DNA from: Legionellaceae bacterium UBA6148
GTDB taxonomy: Bacteria > Pseudomonadota > Gammaproteobacteria > Legionellales > Legionellaceae
Reading direction: 5' to 3'
Length of the DNA: 64,000 nucleotides
NCBI GenBank assembly: GCA_002423125.1
Contig: DIUW01000045.1
Span: forward strand, 123,147-187,146
Positions within the stretch are counted from its first letter, which is position 1; the number at the start of each line of letters is the position of its first letter. Below are positions 23,682-33,248 of this stretch, one piece after another. The notes under the pieces were generated by a model that ran no database searches, was not told the DNA's origin, and was given only the letters and a program-made list of their open reading frames with translations. The translations under genes were made by a program, and so were the position numbers.

Positions 23682-25994
23682 TTAAAAAGAAGACGTTACT
23701 GAAAATTGGAACCATTGTAGTTGATCCCCAGGCTGTGCATTCAAAGCCTTCGCAGCACTGAATGCCAAAGGACCAAACGGAGATCGCCACTCCACACCTA
23801 AGCCAGCAGAGTACCGTAAAGGACCTGATTCCGAGCCTCTTAGTGAAAGCGGGGTTCCAGAAGCAAAAACGTTACCGACGTCCGTAAACACTGTTGTGCG
23901 AATACTTTCTCGACTCAACGGGTATGGAAGAACAATCCCAGCACTCGCATTGACAAGAAAGTTAGCTCCGAGAGCATTACCATGATTATCGAGAGGTCCT
24001 AACGAGTAACTATCATAACCCCGGACTTGTCCAGGCTGAGCAATACCCCCTGCGAAATAGTTTTCAAAGAAAGGCAGCCCTTTCTCGTTAAACATATTAC
24101 CGTATGCAATATTACCCAATGTCGTAAAAATAAACCCTTTAAACAATGGATAGTATAAGCGCGCTTGATAAGCCGTTTTATAATACGAAAGCGAGTCAGA
24201 GGTCGCCGGCAAAGCAACTAACACACTGGCCTGCTGGTTCGTCCCTCTGTTTGGGTAAGGCATTTGATCGTAACTATTACGATTCCAGCCTGCATTCAAG
24301 CGAGCTTCATTAAAATACCGGCCATATTCCGTCACAAAATTTTGAATTTGTTGCACGACGCCGACAGATTTAATATCCAACCCTTGGTAGCCATACCCAA
24401 ACTGCACACTACTCTTTTCACCCACCATGACGTTGTAATTCACATCCACACCGATGCGATCAGAGTTGTACTGACTTACATCAAGTTTTTTGGGATCAAC
24501 CGTTTGAAAATATACATTAAACCCACGACCAACACCTGTATCGGTATAAAATGGATTGTAGTAATTAAAGGAATATTGCTGTCCCCAATAACTCGCATTA
24601 AATGACAAACCAACAGTACGCCCTGTACCCATAAAGTTATACTGATTAAATGCCGCGTTAAATTGAGGCCCTGTTGTTCCATAGCCAACGGACGCACTCG
24701 CTTCAGCAGAAGGTGCCTCTTCAACACTCACATCAAGGTCTACCTGATTATTCGCACCAGGAACAGGCGTTGTTTTAACATTAATATTTTTAAAATAACT
24801 CAACATGCGAAGTTGTCGCTCGGATTCTTTGATATTGTGCAACGACAATAGCGCACCTTCATCCTGACGAATCACATTACGTAATACATAGTCTGCCGTT
24901 TTAATATTGCCATGGAAATTAATACGACGGACATAAACATGGCGACCGGGATTAATCACAAACGTAATAAATACTGTTTTATCATGTTCATTAATTCGTG
25001 GATCGGCATTAATTGCCGGAAACCCAAAGCCCCTGTCTCCCAATGCAAGACCAATCACTGAAATCGTTTCAGTTACTTTTTTACGCGAAAAAACATCCCC
25101 TGCTCTCACTTGAACCAGAGACTCGACTTGCTCTTTTGGAAGCACGGTTTTACCCGATACGGCAAATCCTGAAAAATGATACTGCGGCCCCTCCTCGACA
25201 TGGATGTTAATAAAGACATCTTTTTTGTCAGGGGCTAACAAGACTTGAGATGAAACAATCGTAAATTTAAGATATCCTCTATCAAGATAATAGGAGCGTA
25301 ATGCCTCTAATGAAGCATCCATTGCTGCTTTCGAATATTGATCTTTTTTCGTAAGATAGGTAAAAACACTGCTCGGAGATAACGCTAACTCAGGCAATAG
25401 ATCCGATGTATCAAAATCATGATTCCCGATAATTTTAATTTCTTTAATCCGCGACACCCGTCCTTCAGAAATAGTAATACTGATGCCGACACGATTTTCA
25501 GTCAAAACAGTCTCAGAGGTCTCAATTCGGGCATTGTATTTCCCGCGAGCGTTATACACTTGTTTCATCTCTTTTTCTAACCGCTCAAGGGCCGAACGCT
25601 GAAACACCTGTCCTTTAACCAATCCAAGATCTTTTAAAATTTCCTTCATTTTATCGGTTGGAATTTCTTTATTCCCCGTAATCGTTATCGAGCCGATGGT
25701 TGCCCGCTCTACGACTTGTACAATCAAGGTATTACCGACACGCTCAAGCACCACCGATTGGAAAAAACCAGTGTCATAAAGCGATCGAATAATTTGTGGG
25801 GTAGATGCCGAAGTGACCTCTTCGCCCACTTCAACAGGAAGATAATTTAATACCGTACCCATGCTGACGCGTTGCAAGCCGTTGACTTTAATATCTCGAA
25901 CAATAAATCCATTGTCAGACCAGGATGGCGATGAAAAAGCCAATGCGCTCGAACAACAGATTGCGACTATCATTTTATTATTGATTTTTTTCAT
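23682..25994 (-). CDS. bamA: Outer membrane protein assembly factor BamA
   Basis: BamA is the core Omp85 protein that inserts beta barrels into the outer membrane. From ATG 25994 (MKKINNKM) it has 770 aa; a start four codons earlier (26006) lacks a clear ribosome binding site. It has a signal peptide, five POTRA domains (about residues 28-425, opening FIVRDIKVNGLQRVSMGTV) and a 16-strand barrel with the family segment GGIAQPGQVRGYDSYSLGP. It ends in FQFSVTSSF with the terminal Phe required for assembly. Its neighbours are rseP and skp, as in most gammaproteobacteria. Confidence 0.97.
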   Translation of the reverse strand: MKKINNKMIVAICCSSALAFSSPSWSDNGFIVRDIKVNGLQRVSMGTVLNYLPVEVGEEVTSASTPQIIRSLYDTGFFQSVVLERVGNTLIVQVVERATIGSITITGNKEIPTDKMKEILKDLGLVKGQVFQRSALERLEKEMKQVYNARGKYNARIETSETVLTENRVGISITISEGRVSRIKEIKIIGNHDFDTSDLLPELALSPSSVFTYLTKKDQYSKAAMDASLEALRSYYLDRGYLKFTIVSSQVLLAPDKKDVFINIHVEEGPQYHFSGFAVSGKTVLPKEQVESLVQVRAGDVFSRKKVTETISVIGLALGDRGFGFPAINADPRINEHDKTVFITFVINPGRHVYVRRINFHGNIKTADYVLRNVIRQDEGALLSLHNIKESERQLRMLSYFKNINVKTTPVPGANNQVDLDVSVEEAPSAEASASVGYGTTGPQFNAAFNQYNFMGTGRTVGLSFNASYWGQQYSFNYYNPFYTDTGVGRGFNVYFQTVDPKKLDVSQYNSDRIGVDVNYNVMVGEKSSVQFGYGYQGLDIKSVGVVQQIQNFVTEYGRYFNEARLNAGWNRNSYDQMPYPNRGTNQQASVLVALPATSDSLSYYKTAYQARLYYPLFKGFIFTTLGNIAYGNMFNEKGLPFFENYFAGGIAQPGQVRGYDSYSLGPLDNHGNALGANFLVNASAGIVLPYPLSRESIRTTVFTDVGNVFASGTPLSLRGSESGPLRYSAGLGVEWRSPFGPLAFSAAKALNAQPGDQLQWFQFSVTSSF

Positions 25995-26028
25995 TATTTG
26001 ATACATCCAAACGTTCTATTTTTAAAGT

Positions 26029-27387
26029 TTATCGAGCCAAGCGCCCCAAATCATTCGTCAACGCCAGCACCATCAAGGCCATCAAAAACATAAAGCCGAT
26101 AGCAATTCCCGCTGATTTAAATTCAGAAGAAAGAGGCCGTCGTCGAATTATTTCAATGAAATAATAAAGTAAATGCCCACCATCTAATAAAGGAATAGGC
26201 AAAAGATTTAAAACTCCCAGACTAATACTCAGCAGCGCTAAAAATGACACATAATATGAAAACCCACCCCGCGCAGATTCTCTTGCACCCTCAGCAATCC
26301 CAATCGGACCACTCACTCCTTGCAACGACACTTTACCCGTCATCAATCGACCAATCAATGAAAATGTGGTTCTGGTCAACTCAATGGTCTCTCGCAAGGC
26401 TGTGCCCGACGCCTCGAGAACGCCTTCCTTTTGCACTCGCAACCAACCCGGTGGTAAAGTAACTTTTTTTGAGCGAACACCCAGCAAACCAACCCGCTCT
26501 CCGTCGCTTCGACTAACGCCCACATTAACTGGCAATGTTTGGCGTTTACCATCCCGCATCACCACCACAGACATTAATTTTCCAGGATTATTTTTAACCA
26601 AATCAACAAGATTTAACCAATCTTCAATGGCAACCCCATCAACCGACAGAACAGTATCCCCTACGTTAAACCCAGCCGTACTTGCAGGAGACCCTTCAAG
26701 CACCTCTCCAACGATCGGAGGAACTTTGGGTACAAATAATTTAAGGCCGACACTCGCTAACAGGTCCGGATGCTGACTATCAATGTGCCAACGGTTCAAT
26801 TCAAGAGAATGCGTGGATTGCTCGCCATTAATCATCGACTTCACCGTGATAGAAACAGGCTCTTTCGTTCCCAGTAATGGCATTAATGCATATTGAAAAT
26901 CTCGCCAACTTGAAATGGACTGACCATTAAACGCAATAATTTCTTGCTGCGCCGTTAAGCCCGCTCGTGCCGCAATACTTTCTGGGACAACTCCATCAAT
27001 CATTGGTGCCAATGATTGGATCCCAACGACAAAAACCAACCACAATGCAAAAAATGCAAATATAAAATTAAACAGTGGGCCTGCAAATGTAATCGCGATT
27101 TTTACCCATACTGATTTATTGTTAAATGCCATGGGTCTATCGACTTCGGCAACGGGCCCCTCTTCCTCATCCAGCATTTTGACATAACCACCCAACGGAA
27201 ACAGCGACCAAGCATATTCCGTTCCGCGTTTATCATGACAACGCGCCAAAACCTTACCAAAACCAAACGAAAATCTGAGAACCTTCACACCACACAGTCG
27301 AGCAACCAAAAAATGCCCATATTCATGCACCGTAACCAATAACAGCAAGGCCAGTAAAAAATAAAAAAGTGTCGCAATGACGTTCAA
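26029..27387 (-). CDS. rseP: Site-2 intramembrane zinc protease RseP
   Basis: RseP cleaves anti-sigma factor RseA within the membrane and clears signal peptide remnants. The 452-residue protein has the zinc motif HEYGH (about residues 22-26), two periplasmic PDZ domains (roughly residues 115-300, with the second at VGEVLEGSPASTAGFNVGD), and the third zinc ligand in LLDGGHLLYY. The start is TTG at 27387: there is no ATG before the HEYGH helix, and TTGA overlaps the cdsA stop. dxr, usually between cdsA and rseP, is missing here. Confidence 0.96.
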   Translation of the reverse strand: MNVIATLFYFLLALLLLVTVHEYGHFLVARLCGVKVLRFSFGFGKVLARCHDKRGTEYAWSLFPLGGYVKMLDEEEGPVAEVDRPMAFNNKSVWVKIAITFAGPLFNFIFAFFALWLVFVVGIQSLAPMIDGVVPESIAARAGLTAQQEIIAFNGQSISSWRDFQYALMPLLGTKEPVSITVKSMINGEQSTHSLELNRWHIDSQHPDLLASVGLKLFVPKVPPIVGEVLEGSPASTAGFNVGDTVLSVDGVAIEDWLNLVDLVKNNPGKLMSVVVMRDGKRQTLPVNVGVSRSDGERVGLLGVRSKKVTLPPGWLRVQKEGVLEASGTALRETIELTRTTFSLIGRLMTGKVSLQGVSGPIGIAEGARESARGGFSYYVSFLALLSISLGVLNLLPIPLLDGGHLLYYFIEIIRRRPLSSEFKSAGIAIGFMFLMALMVLALTNDLGRLAR

Positions 27388-28181
27388 CGCCCCAACTCCA
27401 AAAACGAAAGAGCATAATAGAAGAGTGGCAACGCCGCTAGGGAGCTATCCAATCGATCTAAAATTCCACCATGCCCAGGTAAAATATGCCCTGAATCCTT
27501 TAAATGGCTTCGCCGCTTTAACATACTAATCAACAAATCACCTAACATAGCGATCAAGACAGTCAACAGCGCCACCAAAAACCACATCGCAACAGACGAG
27601 GGCTCAAATATAAAATATCCAATGGTTGCAACCAACAGCGCTAAAAGCACTCCTCCGATTGAACCTTCTATTGTCTTGCCTGGGCTAACGCTGGGAATTA
27701 GTTTAAAATGACCAAACTGTTTTCCAACAAGATAAGCCCCTGTATCGGTAGCCCAAATCAGGAACAACACATAAACAATCAAATTCTGACCATGCTCAAC
27801 GTGGTATAAATCAACAAACACATTGCAAAAAAGTGACAAAAACAGCAACCCGACTCCGCCAACAACGACCGGATACCCCCAATACCGTTGCGACGCAGGA
27901 TACGTCATCACCGCAAATAAAACGCACCCCCAAACCGCTAAGTCGAGCTTCAGCCAAAATCCCGGCCAATGACGACTACACCCCACCATAATCAACAAGC
28001 CGAGAATAAAAGCAACGTTATGATCCAGTCGATTCAGTGGAATTAATTTGTTCCACTCCCAACCCAACGCGACAACCAATAACAATAAAATCCCAGCCAA
28101 CATCCACGGTGAAGCATAATAAATCGAACCAAGCACCAACGGCAGAAGCACTAGTGCCGTTAATAAACGCTGTTTAAACAT
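27384..28181 (-). CDS. cdsA: Phosphatidate cytidylyltransferase
   Basis: CdsA makes CDP-diacylglycerol from phosphatidate and CTP, the branch point for all phospholipids. The 265-residue protein has about eight hydrophobic segments. The family signature near the C-terminus is seen as SHLKDSGHILPGHGGILDR, with its Asp residues for metal binding. GAGGAA stands eight bases before the ATG. Its TGA overlaps the rseP TTG start. Confidence 0.97.
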   Translation of the reverse strand: MFKQRLLTALVLLPLVLGSIYYASPWMLAGILLLLVVALGWEWNKLIPLNRLDHNVAFILGLLIMVGCSRHWPGFWLKLDLAVWGCVLFAVMTYPASQRYWGYPVVVGGVGLLFLSLFCNVFVDLYHVEHGQNLIVYVLFLIWATDTGAYLVGKQFGHFKLIPSVSPGKTIEGSIGGVLLALLVATIGYFIFEPSSVAMWFLVALLTVLIAMLGDLLISMLKRRSHLKDSGHILPGHGGILDRLDSSLAALPLFYYALSFLELGR

Positions 28182-28193
28182 GACGGCTATTCC

Positions 28194-28916
28194 TCATACG
28201 TTTAATTGCTGTGACGTTAAACCGTAACGCCGTTCACGACCACTGTAAATCTGTATGGCTCGCTCAAATTCTTCAACCGTAAAATCTGGCCACTTCACTT
28301 CGGCAAAATATAATTCAGTAAAGGCAAGCTGCCAGAGAAAAAAATCACTGACTCGTTGCTCGCCACTCGTTCGAATAAATAAATCAGGATCGGGCAACTC
28401 ATGGGTACTCAAGCAGCGTTTAAATAAGGCTTCATTCACATCTGATGAGATAATCGACCCATCAAGCACACCACGAGCAACCGTTTGAGCCGCCTGCAGA
28501 ATATCCCATTTCCCGCTATAATTAATCGCTATATTTAAAAAAAGCGCTTTATTTTTGCCCGTTAATGCTTCGGCCGCGGCCATTTTCTCACATAATCCTG
28601 CAGACAACCGGCTTCTGTCGCCAATAAATCGAATACAAATGCCGTGTTCGTTCAATTGCGCGGTCTCACGCTCAAGAGCAACGATAAAAAGCTGCATCAA
28701 AAATTCAACTTCCTCTACAGGCCGAGCCCAATTTTCACAACTAAATGCAAACAAACTCAGCACCGCAATTTTTTTTTCCAGGCAGGAGCGAACGATCGCC
28801 TTAACGATTTCAACTCCCGCGCGGTGCCCTTCAAAGCGAGGTAATCCACGACTTTCGGCCCAGCGCCCGTTACCATCCATCACAATGGCCACATGTTGGG
28901 GTATTTTTTGACTCAA
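28194..28916 (-). CDS. uppS: Undecaprenyl diphosphate synthase (cis-prenyltransferase)
   Basis: UppS adds eight isopentenyl units to farnesyl diphosphate to give the C55 carrier for peptidoglycan and O-antigen. The product has 240 aa. The catalytic Asp lies in VAIVMDGNGRWAESRG near residue 13, and the C-terminal FIRTSGEQRVSDFFLWQ and TELYFAEVKWPDF blocks bind substrate. The start must be TTG at 28916: the first ATG falls inside the catalytic motif, and AAGGA is present upstream. Confidence 0.97.
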   Translation of the reverse strand: MSQKIPQHVAIVMDGNGRWAESRGLPRFEGHRAGVEIVKAIVRSCLEKKIAVLSLFAFSCENWARPVEEVEFLMQLFIVALERETAQLNEHGICIRFIGDRSRLSAGLCEKMAAAEALTGKNKALFLNIAINYSGKWDILQAAQTVARGVLDGSIISSDVNEALFKRCLSTHELPDPDLFIRTSGEQRVSDFFLWQLAFTELYFAEVKWPDFTVEEFERAIQIYSGRERRYGLTSQQLNV

Positions 28917-29009
28917 ATCACTTCTTCCTTCGACAAAAATGCCCTATAGTCTATCCTCTTTATCGAAAAAGATTAAGTTTTTTATTATTGCCGTTACTCG
29001 GAGATTAAA

Positions 29010-30563
29010 ATGCCCAACAAGAAACCCCTCCTGCTCATGATTCTTGATGGTTGGGGATATCGTGAAAATACACAAGACAATGCCATTGCCAAAGCGCACA
29101 AGCCTCAATGGGATGAGTGGTGGAACACTCGCCCACACATGTTATTGCAGGCATCAGGTGAAGCCGTTGGCTTACCTGACGGACAAATGGGTAACTCTGA
29201 AGTAGGTCATATGCACATTGGTGCCGGACGCCGGATTTTACAAGATTTAACTCACATTAATGCGGCCATTGACGATGGCGCCTTTTTCAAAAACACCATT
29301 TTAATTAATGCAATCAACGACATGAAACGCACCGGGAATACTCTCCATGTTTTAGGACTATTATCCGATGGCGGCGTGCATTCACATGAGCATCATTTAT
29401 TCGCTTTTTTACGCCTGTGTCACCAGCATCAATTTTCAAATGTTGCGCTGCATTTATTTCTCGATGGACGTGATACATCGCCTAAAAATGCAGCGATCTA
29501 TCTCAATCATTTAACCACCTGTCTCAATGAATACCCTGTCGCAACCATCGCCTCGATCACGGGTCGATTCTACGCCATGGACCGTGACAAGCGCTGGCAG
29601 CGAGTTGAGCCGGTGTATCGTCTTCTCACTGAAAACATCAGTGAATATCACTTTGATTCAGCCGAGACTGCTCTTGATCATTATTATCAACACAATCTGA
29701 GCGATGAATTTATTCCACCAACTCAAATAGGATCCGGTTGCCCAATAAAAAATGGAGACTCCGTCTTTTTTTTCAATTTTCGATCCGATCGTGCACGGCA
29801 ATTAACCCAATGTTTTATCGACTCCTCCTTCAATGAATTTGAACGCTCAAGTAAACCTGAGATTTCTCATTTTATCAGCATGACCGCATATGCCGACAGT
29901 CTTCCTACAGAAATTGCGTTCCCTCCCATGGTTCCGCATAATACCTTAGGTGAAATGGTCGCCAAACATGGAATGACGCAATTGCGAATCGCTGAAACAG
30001 AAAAATATGCTCATGTTACTTTTTTCTTAAATGGCGGAGTGGAGCACGTTTTCAGTAACGAAAAACGCACGCTAATCCAATCGCCACTGATTCAAACCTA
30101 CGATCTTCAGCCGGAAATGAGTGCCCCAGAACTCACAACATGCTTAATTGAGGCCATTAAAAGCCAGCAATATGATCTCATCGTATGCAATTATGCGAAT
30201 GCCGATATGATTGGCCACACCGGTAATTTTAATGCGTGTGTTCAAGCCATTGAACAACTCGATCGGTCTATGCGAGACACATGGCATGCCTTGGAACGTG
30301 TTGGAGGGCACCTGTTGATTACGGCCGATCATGGCAATGCCGAATGCATGTTCAACCCAGAAAAGCAGCAAGCGCATACGGCACATACCACCGAGCCGGT
30401 TCCACTATTATATATTGGCAACCACTTCCATTTTACAACAGCCACTGGCAGCTTAAGTGATGTCGCTCCAACCGTGCTGATGCTCCTTGGAATTACCCCT
30501 CCTGACGAAATGACAGGCAACGTACTATTGGTAAATGATGATGAAACGCTTAGTTCAAAATAA
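29010..30563 (+). CDS. gpmI: 2,3-bisphosphoglycerate-independent phosphoglycerate mutase
   Basis: This manganese enzyme interconverts 3- and 2-phosphoglycerate in glycolysis. The 517-residue protein opens with the metal-binding LLMILDGWGYRENTQDNAI and carries the phosphoserine nucleophile in GQMGNSEVGHMHIGAGR near residue 65. Further metal ligands lie in NYANADMIGHTG and ITADHGNAE. CGGAG precedes the ATG. The downstream envC gene overlaps its last codons, as in E. coli and relatives. Confidence 0.98.
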   Translation: MPNKKPLLLMILDGWGYRENTQDNAIAKAHKPQWDEWWNTRPHMLLQASGEAVGLPDGQMGNSEVGHMHIGAGRRILQDLTHINAAIDDGAFFKNTILINAINDMKRTGNTLHVLGLLSDGGVHSHEHHLFAFLRLCHQHQFSNVALHLFLDGRDTSPKNAAIYLNHLTTCLNEYPVATIASITGRFYAMDRDKRWQRVEPVYRLLTENISEYHFDSAETALDHYYQHNLSDEFIPPTQIGSGCPIKNGDSVFFFNFRSDRARQLTQCFIDSSFNEFERSSKPEISHFISMTAYADSLPTEIAFPPMVPHNTLGEMVAKHGMTQLRIAETEKYAHVTFFLNGGVEHVFSNEKRTLIQSPLIQTYDLQPEMSAPELTTCLIEAIKSQQYDLIVCNYANADMIGHTGNFNACVQAIEQLDRSMRDTWHALERVGGHLLITADHGNAECMFNPEKQQAHTAHTTEPVPLLYIGNHFHFTTATGSLSDVAPTVLMLLGITPPDEMTGNVLLVNDDETLSSK

Positions 30564-31650
30564 TTTTTTAGCGATCCTTTGCTGCACAATCGCCGCGACA
30601 ACAACCAACGCGGCGACCGTCATGGATACTAAGACTCAGCTCCAACAATTAGAAAATAAAATGAACGTCCTTGAACAAACGATACATTCAGTTCATGGCA
30701 AACGCGAAGCGCTCAACGTGGAAGTCGCTCGTTCTGAAAAAGAAATCAGTAATACTATGCGTCAATTAGCAATTATTCAGCACAACATCAACGATAAGCA
30801 ACAACAAATTCAAGTACTCAAACAACTCATCGATACACTCAACCACCAAATGGTCACTCAACGCGAATTACTTGCAAAACACATTCGTGCTCGCTATAAA
30901 ACAGGTGAACATCAACCCATGAAATGGCTTTTAAATCAAGAAAATCCTTATGCCATCAGTCGTTTACTCACTTTTTATCAATATGTTGTAAAAGCGCGTC
31001 AAACGACCATTAGTCAAATCATGGAAACACAAACGCGCTTAAATCAAAACCAAGAAAAATTAAATCAAGAAACTCAACAGCAGCAGCTTTTGGAAAGCCA
31101 GGTTAAGCAACACCAAGAACAGCTCAATCAAACAAAGCGCTATCACACGGCATTGATTCTATCGCTGGATAAAGACGTCCAAACCAAGCAACAAACCATG
31201 CACGATTACCAGCACGACAAAAACCAGCTATCGCAATTGATCAATACGTTAACACAACAAGGACTCACAACCCGACATTTTCCATTAACGCAGATCCGCC
31301 GACATTTACCTAAGCCAGTGCATACTGCGCCTGAGAATGTAGAAAAAATCAACCAAGGTCTTATCTTTTATGCCAATGAAGGCGATCCTGTATCGGCCGT
31401 TTATCCTGGAAAAGTGATCTTCAGTGATTGGCTAAAAGGCTACGGATTACTACTGATTGTTGATCATGGTAACGGCTACATGACGCTTTACGCACACAAC
31501 CAATCCCTGTTTCGACAAAAAGGTGAATTCGTCGCTCAAGGTGAAAAAATTGCAACCGTTGGACATACCGGTGGACTTCGAAAAAACGGTCTATACTTTG
31601 AAATAAGACACGGTGGAAAAACAATTTCACCCTCGGAGTGGTTATCGTAA
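30541..31650 (+). CDS. envC: Murein hydrolase activator EnvC (degenerate M23 domain)
   Basis: EnvC activates the division amidases AmiA/AmiB in the periplasm. The product has about 369 aa. After a signal peptide (MKRLVQNNFLAILCC...TTTNA) comes a long coiled coil rich in Gln and Lys (residues 30-245), then a C-terminal LytM/M23 fold (VDHGNGYMTLYAHNQSL, GHTGGLRKNGLYFEIRH). The first zinc motif HxxxD is lost (the segment reads NQGLIFYANEGDPV), so the domain should be catalytically dead, as in known EnvC proteins. Three consecutive ATG (30535, 30538, 30541) overlap the gpmI end; the last gives the best signal peptide. Confidence 0.93.
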   Translation: MKRLVQNNFLAILCCTIAATTTNAATVMDTKTQLQQLENKMNVLEQTIHSVHGKREALNVEVARSEKEISNTMRQLAIIQHNINDKQQQIQVLKQLIDTLNHQMVTQRELLAKHIRARYKTGEHQPMKWLLNQENPYAISRLLTFYQYVVKARQTTISQIMETQTRLNQNQEKLNQETQQQQLLESQVKQHQEQLNQTKRYHTALILSLDKDVQTKQQTMHDYQHDKNQLSQLINTLTQQGLTTRHFPLTQIRRHLPKPVHTAPENVEKINQGLIFYANEGDPVSAVYPGKVIFSDWLKGYGLLLIVDHGNGYMTLYAHNQSLFRQKGEFVAQGEKIATVGHTGGLRKNGLYFEIRHGGKTISPSEWLS

Positions 31651-31657
31651 GACAGCA

Positions 31658-31717
31658 TTAAACCTGGGAAAAGTAGTTGAAGGCTACTACGCCTCCAACT
31701 ACTTTTTCCAGGTTTAA
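31658..31717. repeat. Reduced B palindrome between envC and ctp
   Basis: TTAAACCTGGGAAAAGTAGT (31659-31678) pairs with ACTACTTTTTCCAGGTTTAA (31698-31717); the interior continues the pairing with GAAGGC/GCCTCC around TACTAC. The sequence equals the two outer ends of the 188-bp palindrome B joined together, in reverse orientation, with all inner arms missing. It follows the envC stop by 8 bp and may terminate that transcript. Confidence 0.85.
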
Positions 31718-31842
31718 GTTTTAAAAAAGCTAAAGTCGGGTTAAGAAATAGTTTCCCCGGCCGATACTTAAAAACAGAAGATATAAAAACAACTACAAGG
31801 CTCGCGGCGAGGACCAAGCGTCGCATGCTCAAGGAGAATCTT

Positions 31843-33177
31843 ATGTACCATTTAAACTTGTCTCGGCGCTTTCTCGTTGTATTTACGACCATTCTACTTC
31901 TTCCATTACCAACATTAGCAGCTCAGGAACCGGAAACAGATTCTTCTGAACAAGCCAATGGAGTCCCTCTTGAAGATGTACAGCGCTTTTCTAATGCCCT
32001 CAGCCAAATTAAAAAATATTATGTAAAGCCTATCAGTGATAAAGAATTATTTGATAATGCCATTCGTGGCATGCTCAGTGGCCTTGACCCACATTCAAGT
32101 TACCTTGATGAAAAGGATTTTAACGAACTGCAAACTGCCACAAATGGTGAATTCGGTGGATTAGGACTTGAAGTGACCATGGAAGAGGGGGTCATTCGCG
32201 TCATCACTCCCCTTTCTGATACTCCAGCAGGCAAAGCAGGGATCAAACCAGGCGATTATATTATCAAATTGGGTGACAAATCGGTCCAAGGACTCAGCCT
32301 TCAAGACGCAGTGACTATCATGCGCGGGAAAATGGGCAGTAATATCGATTTAACGGTGATTCGAAAGGGTGAAACGAAACCACTGCATTTCGCACTGACA
32401 CGAGAAAAAATTCTGATTAAAAGTGTACAAAGCAAATTGCTCGATAACCAATACGGGTACGTGCGTCTTACCCAATTTCAAGCGTTAACCAATGCCGATA
32501 TGCGTCAAGCCGTCCATAAATTAGATCAAGACGCGGGAGGACAACTAAAAGGGCTGATCCTTGATTTACGTAACAACCCAGGGGGACTTTTAGACTCAGC
32601 CATTCAAATTTCCGACGCTTTTCTTGGCGTGAATAGCAAAGGCAAAGAGGAAACCATCGTTTATACCGAAGGACGCCTGCCTGGATCCAAGTTTACCGCC
32701 TTCTCAACGCCTGGCGATATACTTCATAAAGCACCCATCGTCGTCCTCATCAATAATGGATCCGCATCTGCTGCAGAAATCGTAGCCGGCGCGCTCAAAG
32801 ACAATAAACGAGCCCTCATTGTTGGAACCAAGAGCTTTGGCAAGGGGTCTGTACAAACCGTATTACCCCTGGATAACGAACGCGGTATTAAATTAACAAC
32901 GGCGCTATATTACACCCCATCGGGTTCATCCATCCAAGCAAAAGGGATTGAACCCGACATCGTGGTCGAAGAGATGATTATTCCGAAAGCAACAAACGAA
33001 GTAAAACCCATAGGATTCTCCGAAGCGGATTTACAAGGGCACATTCTTGTGAATAACAAACCCCCTGAGGATGCTAAGAAAAAATTAACCGAGAACGATG
33101 AAAAATTACTACACGAAGATTACCAGCTGTACTCTGCTCTGACTATTTTGAAAGGGATGGTGATTGCACAACGGTAA
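31843..33177 (+). CDS. Carboxy-terminal processing protease (S41 family)
   Basis: The start at ATG 31843 has AAGGAG seven bases upstream and gives a 444-residue precursor with a signal peptide (LSRRFLVVFTTILLLPLPTL). The domains run in order: a short helical part, PDZ (about residues 85-165, EFGGLGLEVTMEEGVIRV to VIRKGE), then the S41 catalytic domain. The Ser/Lys dyad is in NNGSASAAEIVAGALKD and GTKSFGKGSVQT. This is the CtpA/CtpB type associated with LytM proteins; it follows envC as in many proteobacteria and probably trims envelope hydrolases or their regulators. Confidence 0.95.
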   Translation: MYHLNLSRRFLVVFTTILLLPLPTLAAQEPETDSSEQANGVPLEDVQRFSNALSQIKKYYVKPISDKELFDNAIRGMLSGLDPHSSYLDEKDFNELQTATNGEFGGLGLEVTMEEGVIRVITPLSDTPAGKAGIKPGDYIIKLGDKSVQGLSLQDAVTIMRGKMGSNIDLTVIRKGETKPLHFALTREKILIKSVQSKLLDNQYGYVRLTQFQALTNADMRQAVHKLDQDAGGQLKGLILDLRNNPGGLLDSAIQISDAFLGVNSKGKEETIVYTEGRLPGSKFTAFSTPGDILHKAPIVVLINNGSASAAEIVAGALKDNKRALIVGTKSFGKGSVQTVLPLDNERGIKLTTALYYTPSGSSIQAKGIEPDIVVEEMIIPKATNEVKPIGFSEADLQGHILVNNKPPEDAKKKLTENDEKLLHEDYQLYSALTILKGMVIAQR

Positions 33178-33198
33178 TGTCTTCCAAATTCAATTTTC

Positions 33199-33224
33199 CC
33201 TTCTCCCCAAACATGGGGAGAAGG
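33199..33224. terminator. Perfect 10-bp hairpin between convergent ctp and pmbA
   Basis: CCTTCTCCCC (33199-33208) pairs exactly with GGGGAGAAGG (33215-33224) around AAACAT. The sequence is of the widespread 'CTCCCC...GGGGAG' REP type. Its position between convergent stops suits a bidirectional terminator; T runs are short. Confidence 0.65.
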
Positions 33225-33248
33225 TGCCTGTAGGACGGATAAGGGGAT

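Noticed and set aside
23563..23790. Hydrophobic 75-residue frame between skp and bamA
   Set aside because: It overlaps the conserved C-terminus of BamA in another frame and has no start signal of quality.
26029..27387. TTG start of rseP taken as a sign of a truncated gene
   Set aside because: Only a few residues precede the HEYGH helix in all RseP proteins, so the TTG gives the normal length; uppS likewise needs TTG.
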